From an uncultured Clostridia bacterium (GTDB taxonomy: Bacteria > Bacillota > Clostridia > Lachnospirales > CAMZNU01), in assembly GCA_947313885.1 (NCBI GenBank), contig CAMZNU010000010.1:1-64000 (forward strand): DNA of 64,000 nt, given 5' to 3'. A program made the translations under genes and the position numbers. The notes below the pieces were generated by a model. The model made no database searches, had not been told where the DNA came from, and was given only the letters and a program-made list of their open reading frames with translations. Below, piece after piece: positions 9,595 through 19,334 of this stretch (within the stretch, counting starts at the first letter, position 1; each line of letters starts with the position of its first letter).

Positions 9595-10227
9595 GTGGTG
9601 ATAAGGTTAAAAAAAGAGGTGATTAAAATTATAAAAACAAAAAATTTAGAGACAGACTTTTTAAAATATAAAGATGTAATAATAGATGAAAATAAAACAA
9701 CATTTATAGTAGGAGTAAGTGGTGCGGGAAAAAGTACATTATTAAAAATATTTAATGGGACGGAGAAATTTAAAGGTGAAGTTACATATAAAGAAACATA
9801 CATAAAAGATGAAAACTATATTAAATTAAGAAGAAAAATAATGTTAATAGGGCAACAATGTTTTTTATATGATTTAACGATAATAGAGAATTTTAAAAAA
9901 ATATATGAATTAAGAGATGAAAAAATGATAAGTGAGGATAAAGTAAATAAATATTTAAAAATGACTTGCATAGAAGGTAGTTTAAATAGAAAGTGCCAAG
10001 ATTTATCAGGAGGGGAAAGACAACGAGTTTTTATAGCATTAATGTTATCATTTAAAAGTGAGGTATTAATGATTGATGAACCGACGTCGGCGTTAGATAA
10101 TGAAACAGCATTAAAAGTTGTAGGTAATATAAAAAAGAATTGTAAAGAAGAAGGAATAACGTTAATAGTAGTTAGTCATGATGAAGAATTAGTAAATAAA
10201 TATGCCGACGAAATAGTGAGGTTATAA
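9595..10227 (+). CDS. ABC transporter ATP-binding protein, FetA-like
   Basis: GVSGAGKST Walker A, LSGGERQR, paired with FetB-like permease. Confidence 0.85.
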   Translation: MVIRLKKEVIKIIKTKNLETDFLKYKDVIIDENKTTFIVGVSGAGKSTLLKIFNGTEKFKGEVTYKETYIKDENYIKLRRKIMLIGQQCFLYDLTIIENFKKIYELRDEKMISEDKVNKYLKMTCIEGSLNRKCQDLSGGERQRVFIALMLSFKSEVLMIDEPTSALDNETALKVVGNIKKNCKEEGITLIVVSHDEELVNKYADEIVRL

Positions 10228-10228
10228 T

Positions 10229-11014
10229 ATGGATGGAGTAGTTGAAATAAGTGTAATGCAATTAGGTAAAGTGTATTTGTTGTTGCTACTAGTTTTGTAT
10301 GTACTGTCAAAAGCAAAAATAAAAGAAAGTAAATTATTATTTATAGGAAGTATAAGGATGACAGTACAGTTATTTTTAGCGGGTATAATATTAACGGAAA
10401 TTTTCAAAATGGATAAATGGTATTTTACAGTTATATATTTGATGGTAATGATAACATTTAGTAGTAGACGAATATTTAAATTAAATAAATATTTAAATGT
10501 TAAGTTTAAAATATACATAGTAGGATCAATAGGGTTAAGTGTAATATTTTTAATAATATTTTTTGTAGGATATGTATTAAAAGTAGATGTGTTAAATCCA
10601 CAATATACGATACCGATAAGTGGGATGATAGTAGGAAGCACTATGAACGGCATAATGCTTGGCTTAAAGGGTTTTAAAAATACATTAGAAAAAAGTAAGT
10701 TAGAAATAAAAACATTAATAAATTTAGGTGTAACACCAAAAAAAATATTAAAACCATATGTAAACGATGCTATAGAGATGGCTATGATACCTACGTTAAA
10801 TTCTATGGTTAGTATAGGACTAATAACATTACCAGGAATGATGACGGGACAAATATTAGCAGGTACGTTACCGATAACGGCTATAATGTATCAAATATCA
10901 ATAATGATAATGCTGTGTACAAGTGTAACAATAAGTATATTTGGAAGTATGAATTTAGGATATAAAACGTTATTTAACGAAAAAGGTGAATTGTTTTTAT
11001 TTGATGAGGTGTAA
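10229..11014 (+). CDS. ABC transporter permease, FetB/UPF0014-like
   Basis: Multi-TM; GSTMNGIMLGL, LPGMMTGQILAG motifs. Confidence 0.85.
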   Translation: MDGVVEISVMQLGKVYLLLLLVLYVLSKAKIKESKLLFIGSIRMTVQLFLAGIILTEIFKMDKWYFTVIYLMVMITFSSRRIFKLNKYLNVKFKIYIVGSIGLSVIFLIIFFVGYVLKVDVLNPQYTIPISGMIVGSTMNGIMLGLKGFKNTLEKSKLEIKTLINLGVTPKKILKPYVNDAIEMAMIPTLNSMVSIGLITLPGMMTGQILAGTLPITAIMYQISIMIMLCTSVTISIFGSMNLGYKTLFNEKGELFLFDEV

Positions 11015-11015
11015 A

Positions 11016-11822
11016 ATGGAGTTAGAAAAAAAATATGATGAATTAAAAAATATTTTAAGAAAGTTAGAAAAAGTTGTAATAGCGTATTCTGGTGGAGTTG
11101 ATAGTACATTTTTATTAAAAGTAGCTTACGATGAGTTAGGTGAGAATGTATTAGCTGTTACAGTAGATACACCGATGTACCCAAAAAGTGAAAAGGAATT
11201 AGCGATAGAGATAGGAAAAGAAATAGGCGTAACACATAAAATATTAGAAATAAAAGACGGTAATGAAATAATTAAATTTAATCCAGAGGATAGATGCTAC
11301 GTATGTAAAAAAAATATTTTTAAAAATATAAAAGAAATAGGCAAAAAAAACTATATAGAAAATATATTAGATGGTTCAAATACAGATGATTTAAAAACTT
11401 ATAGACCAGGGAAAAAAGCATTAGAAGAATTAGAAATAATAAGCCCATTAGTATTAGCGAATTTAAATAAACTAGAAATAAGAAAGTTGTCAAAAAAATT
11501 AGAACTAGAGACACATAATAAACCGTCATTTTCTTGTTTGATGACAAGGTTTGAATATGGAGAAGAAGTAACGAAAGAAAAATTAAAAGAAATTGAAAAT
11601 TGCGAAAATTTTTTAAAAGAAATAGGGTTTAAAAACTATAGAGTTAGAAAACATAAACATATAGCTAGAATAGAAGTAGATAAAGATGAAAGAGTAAAAT
11701 TTTTTGACATAGAAATTTTTGATAAAGTAAACAAATATTTTAAAAGTCAAGGGTTTAAATACGTTACAGTTGATTTAGATGGCTATATAAGTGGTAGCAT
11801 GGATATTGATATTAAAAAATAG
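11016..11822 (+). CDS. larE: ATP-dependent sacrificial sulfur transferase LarE
   Basis: VIAYSGGVDSTFLLKVA PP-loop; CYVCKKNIF; adjacent larB, larC. Confidence 0.92.
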   Translation: MELEKKYDELKNILRKLEKVVIAYSGGVDSTFLLKVAYDELGENVLAVTVDTPMYPKSEKELAIEIGKEIGVTHKILEIKDGNEIIKFNPEDRCYVCKKNIFKNIKEIGKKNYIENILDGSNTDDLKTYRPGKKALEELEIISPLVLANLNKLEIRKLSKKLELETHNKPSFSCLMTRFEYGEEVTKEKLKEIENCENFLKEIGFKNYRVRKHKHIARIEVDKDERVKFFDIEIFDKVNKYFKSQGFKYVTVDLDGYISGSMDIDIKK

Positions 11823-11833
11823 AAGGAGATTTT

Positions 11834-12598
11834 ATGGAAGAAGAAAAGTTAATAAAACTATTAAATAGTTTTAAAAAAGATGAAATAACAATAGATAATG
11901 CATTAGATAAATTAAAGAGTTTACCATTTGAAGACTTAGGATTTGTAAAAATAGATAATCATAGAAGTTTAAGAACAGGATTTCCAGAAGTTATATACGG
12001 CGAAGGAAAAACAAAAGAACAAGTAAAAATAATAGTTAAGTCTATGATAAAAGAAAACAATACGATTTTAATAACTAGATGTAAAAAAGAGCATTATGAT
12101 GAAGTTAAGAAAATTGTACCTAATTGTGCATACAATAAAATTGCTAACACTATCGTTATAAATGAAAAAGAAATTATAAACACTGATATAAAAGTAGTAA
12201 TAGCCACAGGAGGAACTAGTGACTTACCTGTTGCTGAGGAGGCGTATGTAACGGCTAGAGCTTTTGGATGTAACGTAATAAAATTAATAGATGTTGGAGT
12301 TGCAGGAATACATAGGCTATTAGATAATAAAGAATTATTATTTGATGCAAATGTAGTAATAGCCATTGCAGGAATGGAGGGTGCATTACCTAGCGTTATA
12401 GGTGGAATTGTAAGTTGCCCAGTAATTGCTGTACCTACAAGTGTTGGGTACGGTGCTAATTTCCAAGGGTTAACACCATTGTTAGCAATGTTAAATAGCT
12501 GTGCTAGTGGAATAGCTGTTGTAAATATTGATAATGGTTTTGGTGGTGGGTTTATGGCGAGTACAATAGTAAAACAAATAGAAAAGGGGAGAAAATAA
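11834..12598 (+). CDS. larB: Pyridinium-3,5-biscarboxylic acid mononucleotide synthase LarB
   Basis: GTSDLPVAEEAYVTARAFGCNV, GMEGALPSVIGG. Confidence 0.93.
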   Translation: MEEEKLIKLLNSFKKDEITIDNALDKLKSLPFEDLGFVKIDNHRSLRTGFPEVIYGEGKTKEQVKIIVKSMIKENNTILITRCKKEHYDEVKKIVPNCAYNKIANTIVINEKEIINTDIKVVIATGGTSDLPVAEEAYVTARAFGCNVIKLIDVGVAGIHRLLDNKELLFDANVVIAIAGMEGALPSVIGGIVSCPVIAVPTSVGYGANFQGLTPLLAMLNSCASGIAVVNIDNGFGGGFMASTIVKQIEKGRK

Positions 12599-13922
12599 TG
12601 GATAATATATTATATTTTGATTGTTTATCAGGAATAAGCGGAGATATGACAATAGGGGCATTATTAGATTTAGGAGTAAAGTTTGAATATTTAAAAGATG
12701 AGTTAAGTAAATTAAATATAGATGGATATGAGTTAGAAGCATTTAAAAATCAAAAAAATGGGATAACGGGAACAAAATTTAATGTAATACTTAAAAATAG
12801 CCATGACCACGAACACAAACATGAACATAATCACAACCATAAACACGACCACGAACACGACCACGAACACAAACATGAACATAATCACAACCATAAACAC
12901 GACCACGAACACAAACATGAACACAAACATGAACATAATCACAACCATAAACACGACCACGACCACAAGCACGACCATGATCATAGCCATGGAAGAAACT
13001 ATGAAGACATAATAAAATTAATAGATGAAAGTAGATTAAACAAGTATGTAAAAGAAATATCAAAAAAAATGTTTTTAGAAGTAGGTATAGCAGAGGCGAA
13101 AGTACACAATAAAAAAATAGAGGAAGTACATTTTCATGAAGTTGGTGCTGTAGATAGTATAGTAGATATAGTAGGTGTTGCTATATGTATAGATAAACTA
13201 GGGATAGAAGAAATAGTAGTATCACCGATACATGTAGGAACGGGATTTGTTAAATGTGACCACGGTGTAATACCAGTGCCAGCACCTGCGACTATGGAAA
13301 TTTTAAAAGGAATTCCAATATATTCAAAAGGTATAAGAAGTGAGTTAGTGACACCTACGGGAGCAAGTATAGTAAAAGTAGTAGGAAGTAAATTTACAGA
13401 TATGCCAAAAATGGAAATTGAAGAAATAGGATATGGATTAGGGACAAAAGATTTAGAAATAACGAATGTATTAAGAGTAATTAAAGGTAAAAAAAAACTG
13501 TAAAAGAGAAAATTATAATGTTAGAGACAAACATTGATGATATGAAAGGTGAAATATATTCATATTTAACAGAAAAATTATTAGGAGTTGGAGTATTAGA
13601 TGTTTATATGACGCCAATAATGATGAAAAAAACGAGACCTGCTAATATGTTATCAGTAATATGTAAAGATAAAGATAGAGAAAAAATAGAAGAAATAATA
13701 TTTAAAGAGACGACAACATTTGGAATAAGGAGTTATGAAGTAGATAGAAGTATTTTAGAGAGAAAAATGGAAGTGAAAAAAACGATGTACGGAGATATTT
13801 TAGTTAAAGGAGGATATTATAAAGGTGAAAAAATAAAAACATCATTAGAATATGAAGAAGGAAAAAAAATAGCTATAAAAAATAAAATACCATTAAAAGA
13901 CGTATATGAGGCAATAAAATAA
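12598..13922 (+). CDS. larC: Nickel insertion protein LarC, encoded as two ORFs (12598-13503 and 13518-13922) in -1 relation
   Basis: LYFDCLSGISGDMTIGALLDLG N-term with His-rich insert; ORF2 LETNIDDMKGE; A9 run at 13489-13497 right before ORF1 stop. Confidence 0.9.
12801..12993 (+). repeat. Tandem repeat encoding His-rich tract in LarC
   Basis: (HDHEHKHEHNHNHK)n encoded by repeated caccacgaacac/aaacatgaacataatcacaaccat units. Confidence 0.9.
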
Positions 13923-13987
13923 AGAGTACAAAAATAAAGTTTTAGAAGGAAGTCCTTTTAAAACTTTTTGTTATAAGGGAGAGAATT

Positions 13988-15247
13988 GTGAAAATTGGTT
14001 TGTTAGGTAAAAATTTAAGTTATTCGTTATCAAAAGAATTACATACTATATTTTTAGAAGATAATAATATAGAAGGCGAATATAAAAACATAGAAGTAGA
14101 AGAGAAAGATATATATAAATTTTTTAGAGATGACATAAAAAAAATAAGAGGAATAAATGTAACGATACCGTATAAAAATGAGGTTATGAAATATATAGAT
14201 GAAGTAAGTAAAGAAAGTGAAATGTTAAATAGTGTAAATACAATAATAAATGAAAATGGAAAATTAAGAGGTGAGAACACAGATATAATAGGATTTGAGT
14301 TAATGTTAAAAAGAAAAAAAATTAACTTTAAAAATAAAACTGTTGTAATATTAGGGACGGGAGCAACAAGTCAGATGGTTAAGTATTATAGTGAGAAAGA
14401 AAAAGCAAAAAAAATAATATTAGTAAGTAGAAATAAAAAAGAAGGGTGTATAACGTATGACGAAATAAAAGAAGGGGATATATTAATAAATACAACACCT
14501 GTAGGAACGAAAGATGTAAAAAGTAAATTACTAATAGATGAGAAACATATAAAAATATTTGAAACTATAATAGAAGTTACGTATAACCCGTTTAGGACAA
14601 AATTGTTAACATATGGAATATATAATAATAAAAAAGTTGTTAATGGTTTGTATATGTTAGTAAGTCAAGGTATTAAAAGTGAGGAAATGTTTATAAATAA
14701 AAAAATTGGTAATGAAGTAATAGAAAACATTTATAAAAAAATGTTAAGTAAAGTAAATATTGTATTAATAGGGATGTCTGGAAGTGGGAAAAGTACGATA
14801 GGTGAGGAGTTAGGAAAAAGATTAAATAGAAAACATGTAGATATAGATTTAGAAATAATAAAAAGTAGCGGAAAAGAAATAAGAGAAATATTTAATGAAT
14901 CGGAAGAAAAATTTAGAAACTTAGAAAGCATGAAAATAGAAGAAATGTCAGAAAAGGAGAATTTAATAATTTCTGTAGGTGGAGGTGGAATAAAAAGAAA
15001 AGAGAATATGGAGAACTTATATAAAAATGGGGTAATAATATATATAAACCGCGATGTAGATGAAATAATAAAAAGTTTAGAACACACGAATACAAGACCG
15101 TTGTTAGATGGAGATATAAAAAATAACATAAGAAAACTATTTAAGGAAAGAGAAGATGATTATAAAAAATATAGTGAAATAGAAGTAAGTAATAAAAAAA
15201 TAGAGGAAGCTGTGGAAAGTATTATAATGAAAGTAGGGGAATTATAA
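13988..15247 (+). CDS. Shikimate dehydrogenase-shikimate kinase fusion (AroE-AroK)
   Basis: GLLGKNLSYSLSKELH (AroE) and IVLIGMSGSGKSTIGEELGKRL (AroK). Confidence 0.92.
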   Translation: MKIGLLGKNLSYSLSKELHTIFLEDNNIEGEYKNIEVEEKDIYKFFRDDIKKIRGINVTIPYKNEVMKYIDEVSKESEMLNSVNTIINENGKLRGENTDIIGFELMLKRKKINFKNKTVVILGTGATSQMVKYYSEKEKAKKIILVSRNKKEGCITYDEIKEGDILINTTPVGTKDVKSKLLIDEKHIKIFETIIEVTYNPFRTKLLTYGIYNNKKVVNGLYMLVSQGIKSEEMFINKKIGNEVIENIYKKMLSKVNIVLIGMSGSGKSTIGEELGKRLNRKHVDIDLEIIKSSGKEIREIFNESEEKFRNLESMKIEEMSEKENLIISVGGGGIKRKENMENLYKNGVIIYINRDVDEIIKSLEHTNTRPLLDGDIKNNIRKLFKEREDDYKKYSEIEVSNKKIEEAVESIIMKVGEL

Positions 15248-15693
15248 TGAAAATAGCTATAGTAAATGGTGCAAATATAAATATGTTAGGAAAACGTGAG
15301 GCATCAGAATATGGATTAGATAGTTATGATGATTTAAAAAAAATGATAGATGAGTATTGTAAAAAAGAAAATATACAATATGAAATGTATCAAAGTAATA
15401 GTGAAGGTGAAATAATAAATTATTTACAAAGCTTGTATGAAGAGGTAGATGGTGTAGTAATAAACCCTGCGGGATATACACATTATAGCGTAGCTATATT
15501 AGATGCATTAAAAATATTAAGATGTATAAAAGTTGAAGTTCATATAAGTGATATAGAGAAAAGAGAAGATTATAGGAAAATTTCTATAACTAAAGATGGT
15601 TGCCATAAGCAAATAAAAGGTAAAGGATTTTTGGGGTATATAGAAGGTATAGAATATATAAAAAGGTGTGTATATGAAAAAAATAAAAACTAA
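15247..15693 (+). CDS. aroQ: Type II 3-dehydroquinate dehydratase
   Basis: NGANINMLGKRE, QSNSEGEIINYLQ, INPAGYTHYSVAILDAL. Confidence 0.95.
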   Translation: MKIAIVNGANINMLGKREASEYGLDSYDDLKKMIDEYCKKENIQYEMYQSNSEGEIINYLQSLYEEVDGVVINPAGYTHYSVAILDALKILRCIKVEVHISDIEKREDYRKISITKDGCHKQIKGKGFLGYIEGIEYIKRCVYEKNKN

Positions 15694-16687
15694 TTCATAC
15701 GATATATATTTAGGAAAAGGAATAATAAATAGAAGTGAAGAAATTATAAACAGTAAAAAAGATAAAATAATTATAACAGATGAAAATGTATATAAACTTA
15801 ACATACATAAAAGTATGAACTTAAGTAATGTAAAAAAAATAATAGTAATAAAAGCAGGTGAGAAAAGTAAAAGCCTTAAGTGTGTAGAAAAAATAATAGA
15901 TGAAATGTTAGAAGAAAATTTTAATAGGGAAAGTATGTTAGTAGCATTAGGCGGTGGAGTTGTAGGAGATATTGTAGGATTTGTAGGTAGTATATATTTT
16001 AGGGGAGTAGAAGTAGTGCAAATACCTACTACACTATTATCTATGGTAGATAGCAGTGTAGGGGGTAAGACAGGAATAAACTATAAAAATTGTAAAAATA
16101 GTATAGGTAGTTTTTATAATCCTAGTGCAGTAATTATAGATGTTGATTTATTAGAAACGTTAGAAAGTAGAGAAATAAGAAGTGGGTTAGGAGAAATAAT
16201 AAAATATGGTTTTATAAAAGATGAGGAAATAATAAAGATATTAGAAAAAAATGGGTTAGAAGAAAATAAAGCAAATATAATATATAAATGTTTGAGTATA
16301 AAAAAGGAAATAGTAGAAGAAGATGGACAGGAAAAAGGAATAAGAAAAATTTTAAACTTTGGGCATACGATAGGACACAGTATAGAGAGTTGTACAAACT
16401 TTGAGAAATATAGCCATGGTGAGGCTGTAGGACTTGGAATGGTTAAAATGATGTATAAAAATAAAAACCAAAAAAGGTTAATAAACTTATTAAAAAAACT
16501 AAATATGCCTTATGAAATTAAATTAGATGTTGAAAAAATAATAGAGATAATAAAATTTGATAAGAAAAGTGTAAGTAAGGAAGAAATAAATATAGTAGTA
16601 ATAGATGAAGATGAAATAGGAAAATGCGAAATAAAAAAAGTGACGTATAACTATTTAAAAAATTATTTAGAAGAAGGTGAAAAATAA
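15674..16687 (+). CDS. aroB: 3-dehydroquinate synthase
   Basis: GGGVVGDIVGFVGSIYFRGVEVVQIPTTLLSMVDSSVGGKTGIN. Confidence 0.97.
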   Translation: MKKIKTNSYDIYLGKGIINRSEEIINSKKDKIIITDENVYKLNIHKSMNLSNVKKIIVIKAGEKSKSLKCVEKIIDEMLEENFNRESMLVALGGGVVGDIVGFVGSIYFRGVEVVQIPTTLLSMVDSSVGGKTGINYKNCKNSIGSFYNPSAVIIDVDLLETLESREIRSGLGEIIKYGFIKDEEIIKILEKNGLEENKANIIYKCLSIKKEIVEEDGQEKGIRKILNFGHTIGHSIESCTNFEKYSHGEAVGLGMVKMMYKNKNQKRLINLLKKLNMPYEIKLDVEKIIEIIKFDKKSVSKEEINIVVIDEDEIGKCEIKKVTYNYLKNYLEEGEK

Positions 16688-17764
16688 ATGAGTAGTATAC
16701 AATTTAAAAATATAAAGATGAATATATTTGGCGAATCACATAATGATTACATAGGTGGAACTATAGAGGGGATACAAGCAGGACATAAAATAAATTTAAA
16801 CGTAATAAGAGAAGAAGTAGAAAAAAGAAAACCAAAGGGGAACATTAGTACTAGTAGAAAAGAAGAGGATGATTTTAAAATAATTTCAGGTATTTTTAAT
16901 GATAGAACAACAGGTATGCCAATAACGATAATAATAGAAAATAAAAATAAAAAATCGAAAGATTATGAAAAAACTAAAGATATACCACGTCCATCGCATA
17001 GTGATTATACGGCATTTAAAAAATATGAAGGGTTTAATGATTATAGAGGTGGTGGGCATTTTTCGGGACGTCTTACAGCAGTATTTGTAGTGCTAGGTAG
17101 TATTTGTAAAAGTATATTAGAAAATACAGAAGTAGAAATATTAGGACAAGTTAAAAGTATTGGGGAAATAGAGGGAGAAGATTTTTTAGACGTTAATTTT
17201 ACAAAAGAAGTTTATGAAAATTTAAAAAGTAATTTTCCAGTATGTAAAATGGAACATAAAGAAAAATTTATAAAAGAAATAGAAAAAGCAAAAAATAAAA
17301 ATGATTCTGTAGGTGGCACGGTACAAATTATGATAAGAGGGTTGCAAAGCGGTTTAGGAAATCCAATGTTTGAATCAGTTGAAAGTAACATATCAAAATT
17401 AATTTTTGGCATTCCAGGGGTAAAAGGTATTGAATTTGGAAAAGGTATAGAAATTTCTAAAAGTAGTGGATCTAAAAGTAATGATAACTATAAAATAGAA
17501 AGTGGAGTAGTTAAAACTATTACTAATAATTCAGGTGGGATAAACGGCGGAATAACGAACGGTATGGAAATAGTGTTTACAGTATATTTTAGACCGACGC
17601 CGTCAATAGGAATGGAACAAAAAAGTTTTAATTTAAATACATTAGAGGAAGTAACATTAGAAATAGAAGGACGACATGATCCGTGTATAGTACATAGAGG
17701 TAGTATAGTAGTAAAAAATATAATAGCGGTGTACGTACTAGATATGTATTTAGAAGGTGTATAA
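16688..17764 (+). CDS. aroC: Chorismate synthase
   Basis: GESHNDYIGGTIEGI, RPSHSDYTA, GRHDPC. Confidence 0.97.
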   Translation: MSSIQFKNIKMNIFGESHNDYIGGTIEGIQAGHKINLNVIREEVEKRKPKGNISTSRKEEDDFKIISGIFNDRTTGMPITIIIENKNKKSKDYEKTKDIPRPSHSDYTAFKKYEGFNDYRGGGHFSGRLTAVFVVLGSICKSILENTEVEILGQVKSIGEIEGEDFLDVNFTKEVYENLKSNFPVCKMEHKEKFIKEIEKAKNKNDSVGGTVQIMIRGLQSGLGNPMFESVESNISKLIFGIPGVKGIEFGKGIEISKSSGSKSNDNYKIESGVVKTITNNSGGINGGITNGMEIVFTVYFRPTPSIGMEQKSFNLNTLEEVTLEIEGRHDPCIVHRGSIVVKNIIAVYVLDMYLEGV

Positions 17765-18031
17765 ATGGATAAAATAGAAAATTTAAGAGAAGAAATAGAT
17801 GTTATAAACAAGGATATAATAAAGTTGTTGATTAGTAGGTTTGAAATAAGTAAAAAAATAGGTGAAGAAAAAAAACTTATAAAAAAAAGTGTGTTAGATA
17901 AAAACCGTGAAGATGAAATATATATAAATTTAGAAAAGCAGTTAAAAAATAGTGAATATAAAGTTGAAATAATAGAAATATTTAAAGAAGTTATTACAAG
18001 AAGTAAAGAAATACAAAAAAGAGGTAAATAA
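17765..18031 (+). CDS. Chorismate mutase (AroQ fold)
   Basis: LREEIDVINKDIIKLLISRFEISKKIGEEKK. Confidence 0.9.
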   Translation: MDKIENLREEIDVINKDIIKLLISRFEISKKIGEEKKLIKKSVLDKNREDEIYINLEKQLKNSEYKVEIIEIFKEVITRSKEIQKRGK

Positions 18032-19333
18032 ATGGATATTACAGTTAATAAAAGTGAGTTAAATGGAGAAATAATAATACCGCCATCAAAAAGTATGAGT
18101 CACCGTCAAATAATAAGCGGTAGTTTAAGTAAAGGGATAAGTAAAATAAGTAACATAGTATATTCAGAAGATATAAACGCTACTATTGATGCTATGGAAA
18201 GTTTAAATATACGAATAAAAAAGGAAAAAGATTGTGTAATAGTTGGACATGATAGTATAGAAGTAAAAAAAAATTATATAAATTGTAATGAATCGGGATC
18301 AACTATTAGGTTTTTAATACCTATAGCAGTTGCTGTATCAAAAAATGAAACAATAAAATTTGATGGTAAAGAAGGGTTAAGAAAAAGACCGTTACAAATT
18401 TATGAAGATGAGTTTGTAAAAAAAGGGATTAGTTGGAATTGTAGTAATGATAATTTACCTGTTGAAATAAAAGGTGAGCTTAAAAGTGGAATTTATAAAA
18501 TACGTGGAGATGTAAGTTCACAATTTATAACAGGGTTATTATATGGATTGTCATTAGTAGAAGGGAAATCTAAAATAGAAATAATAGGAGATTTAAAATC
18601 AAAAGGGTACGTAGATCTTACGATTAAATCGATGTTAGATTTTGGTGTAAAAGTTATAAATAATAATTATAAAAGTTTTGAAATAGAAAAAAGTGAATAT
18701 AAACCATGTGATGTAATAGTAGAAGGCGATTATTCACAACTTGCATTTTATGGCTTAGCAGGAGTTTTAGGGAAGGAGATAACAGTAAAAGGATTTAATG
18801 ATAAAGAAAAAAGTTTGCAAGGTGATAAAGAAATAATAAAAATGTTAAAAAAGTTTGGCGTAAAGATAGAGGAATTTAAAGATGGGTATAAGTTTTATAA
18901 AAGCGAAACAAAAGGAATAGAAGTTGATGTAAGTGACGTACCAGATTTAGCCCCTGTTTTATGTTGTGTAGGAGCAATTAGCACAGGAGTTACAATAATA
19001 AAAGGTATAGAACGTTTAAAAATAAAAGAATGTGATAGAGGTATGGCTATAGTAACAGAGCTTAGTAAACTTGGGTGTAACATAAAACATAAAGGTAGTT
19101 ATATAGAGATTGTAGGTAGTAAATTAATAGGAAACGTTACGTTAAATAGTTATAACGATCATAGAATAGCTATGGCGTTAACAATACTAGGAAGTAGTAT
19201 AGGAAATATAAAAATAAAAAATATTGAAAGTATAAATAAGTCGTATCCAGAATTTTTAAATGACTTTAAAAAAATAAAAGGTGACTTTAAAAAATCTAGA
19301 TATAACATAATTATTGAAAATCAAGGAGAGTAA
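18032..19333 (+). CDS. aroA: 3-phosphoshikimate 1-carboxyvinyltransferase (EPSP synthase)
   Basis: PPSKSMSHRQII, NESGSTIRFLIP, SYNDHRIAMAL. Confidence 0.96.
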   Translation: MDITVNKSELNGEIIIPPSKSMSHRQIISGSLSKGISKISNIVYSEDINATIDAMESLNIRIKKEKDCVIVGHDSIEVKKNYINCNESGSTIRFLIPIAVAVSKNETIKFDGKEGLRKRPLQIYEDEFVKKGISWNCSNDNLPVEIKGELKSGIYKIRGDVSSQFITGLLYGLSLVEGKSKIEIIGDLKSKGYVDLTIKSMLDFGVKVINNNYKSFEIEKSEYKPCDVIVEGDYSQLAFYGLAGVLGKEITVKGFNDKEKSLQGDKEIIKMLKKFGVKIEEFKDGYKFYKSETKGIEVDVSDVPDLAPVLCCVGAISTGVTIIKGIERLKIKECDRGMAIVTELSKLGCNIKHKGSYIEIVGSKLIGNVTLNSYNDHRIAMALTILGSSIGNIKIKNIESINKSYPEFLNDFKKIKGDFKKSRYNIIIENQGE

Positions 19334-19334
19334 T

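Noticed and set aside
12803-13012. Thr/Asn/Met-rich overlapping ORF (and minus-strand Val/Met-rich ORFs at 12733-13063)
   Set aside because: Alternative frames of the His-rich tandem repeat in larC.
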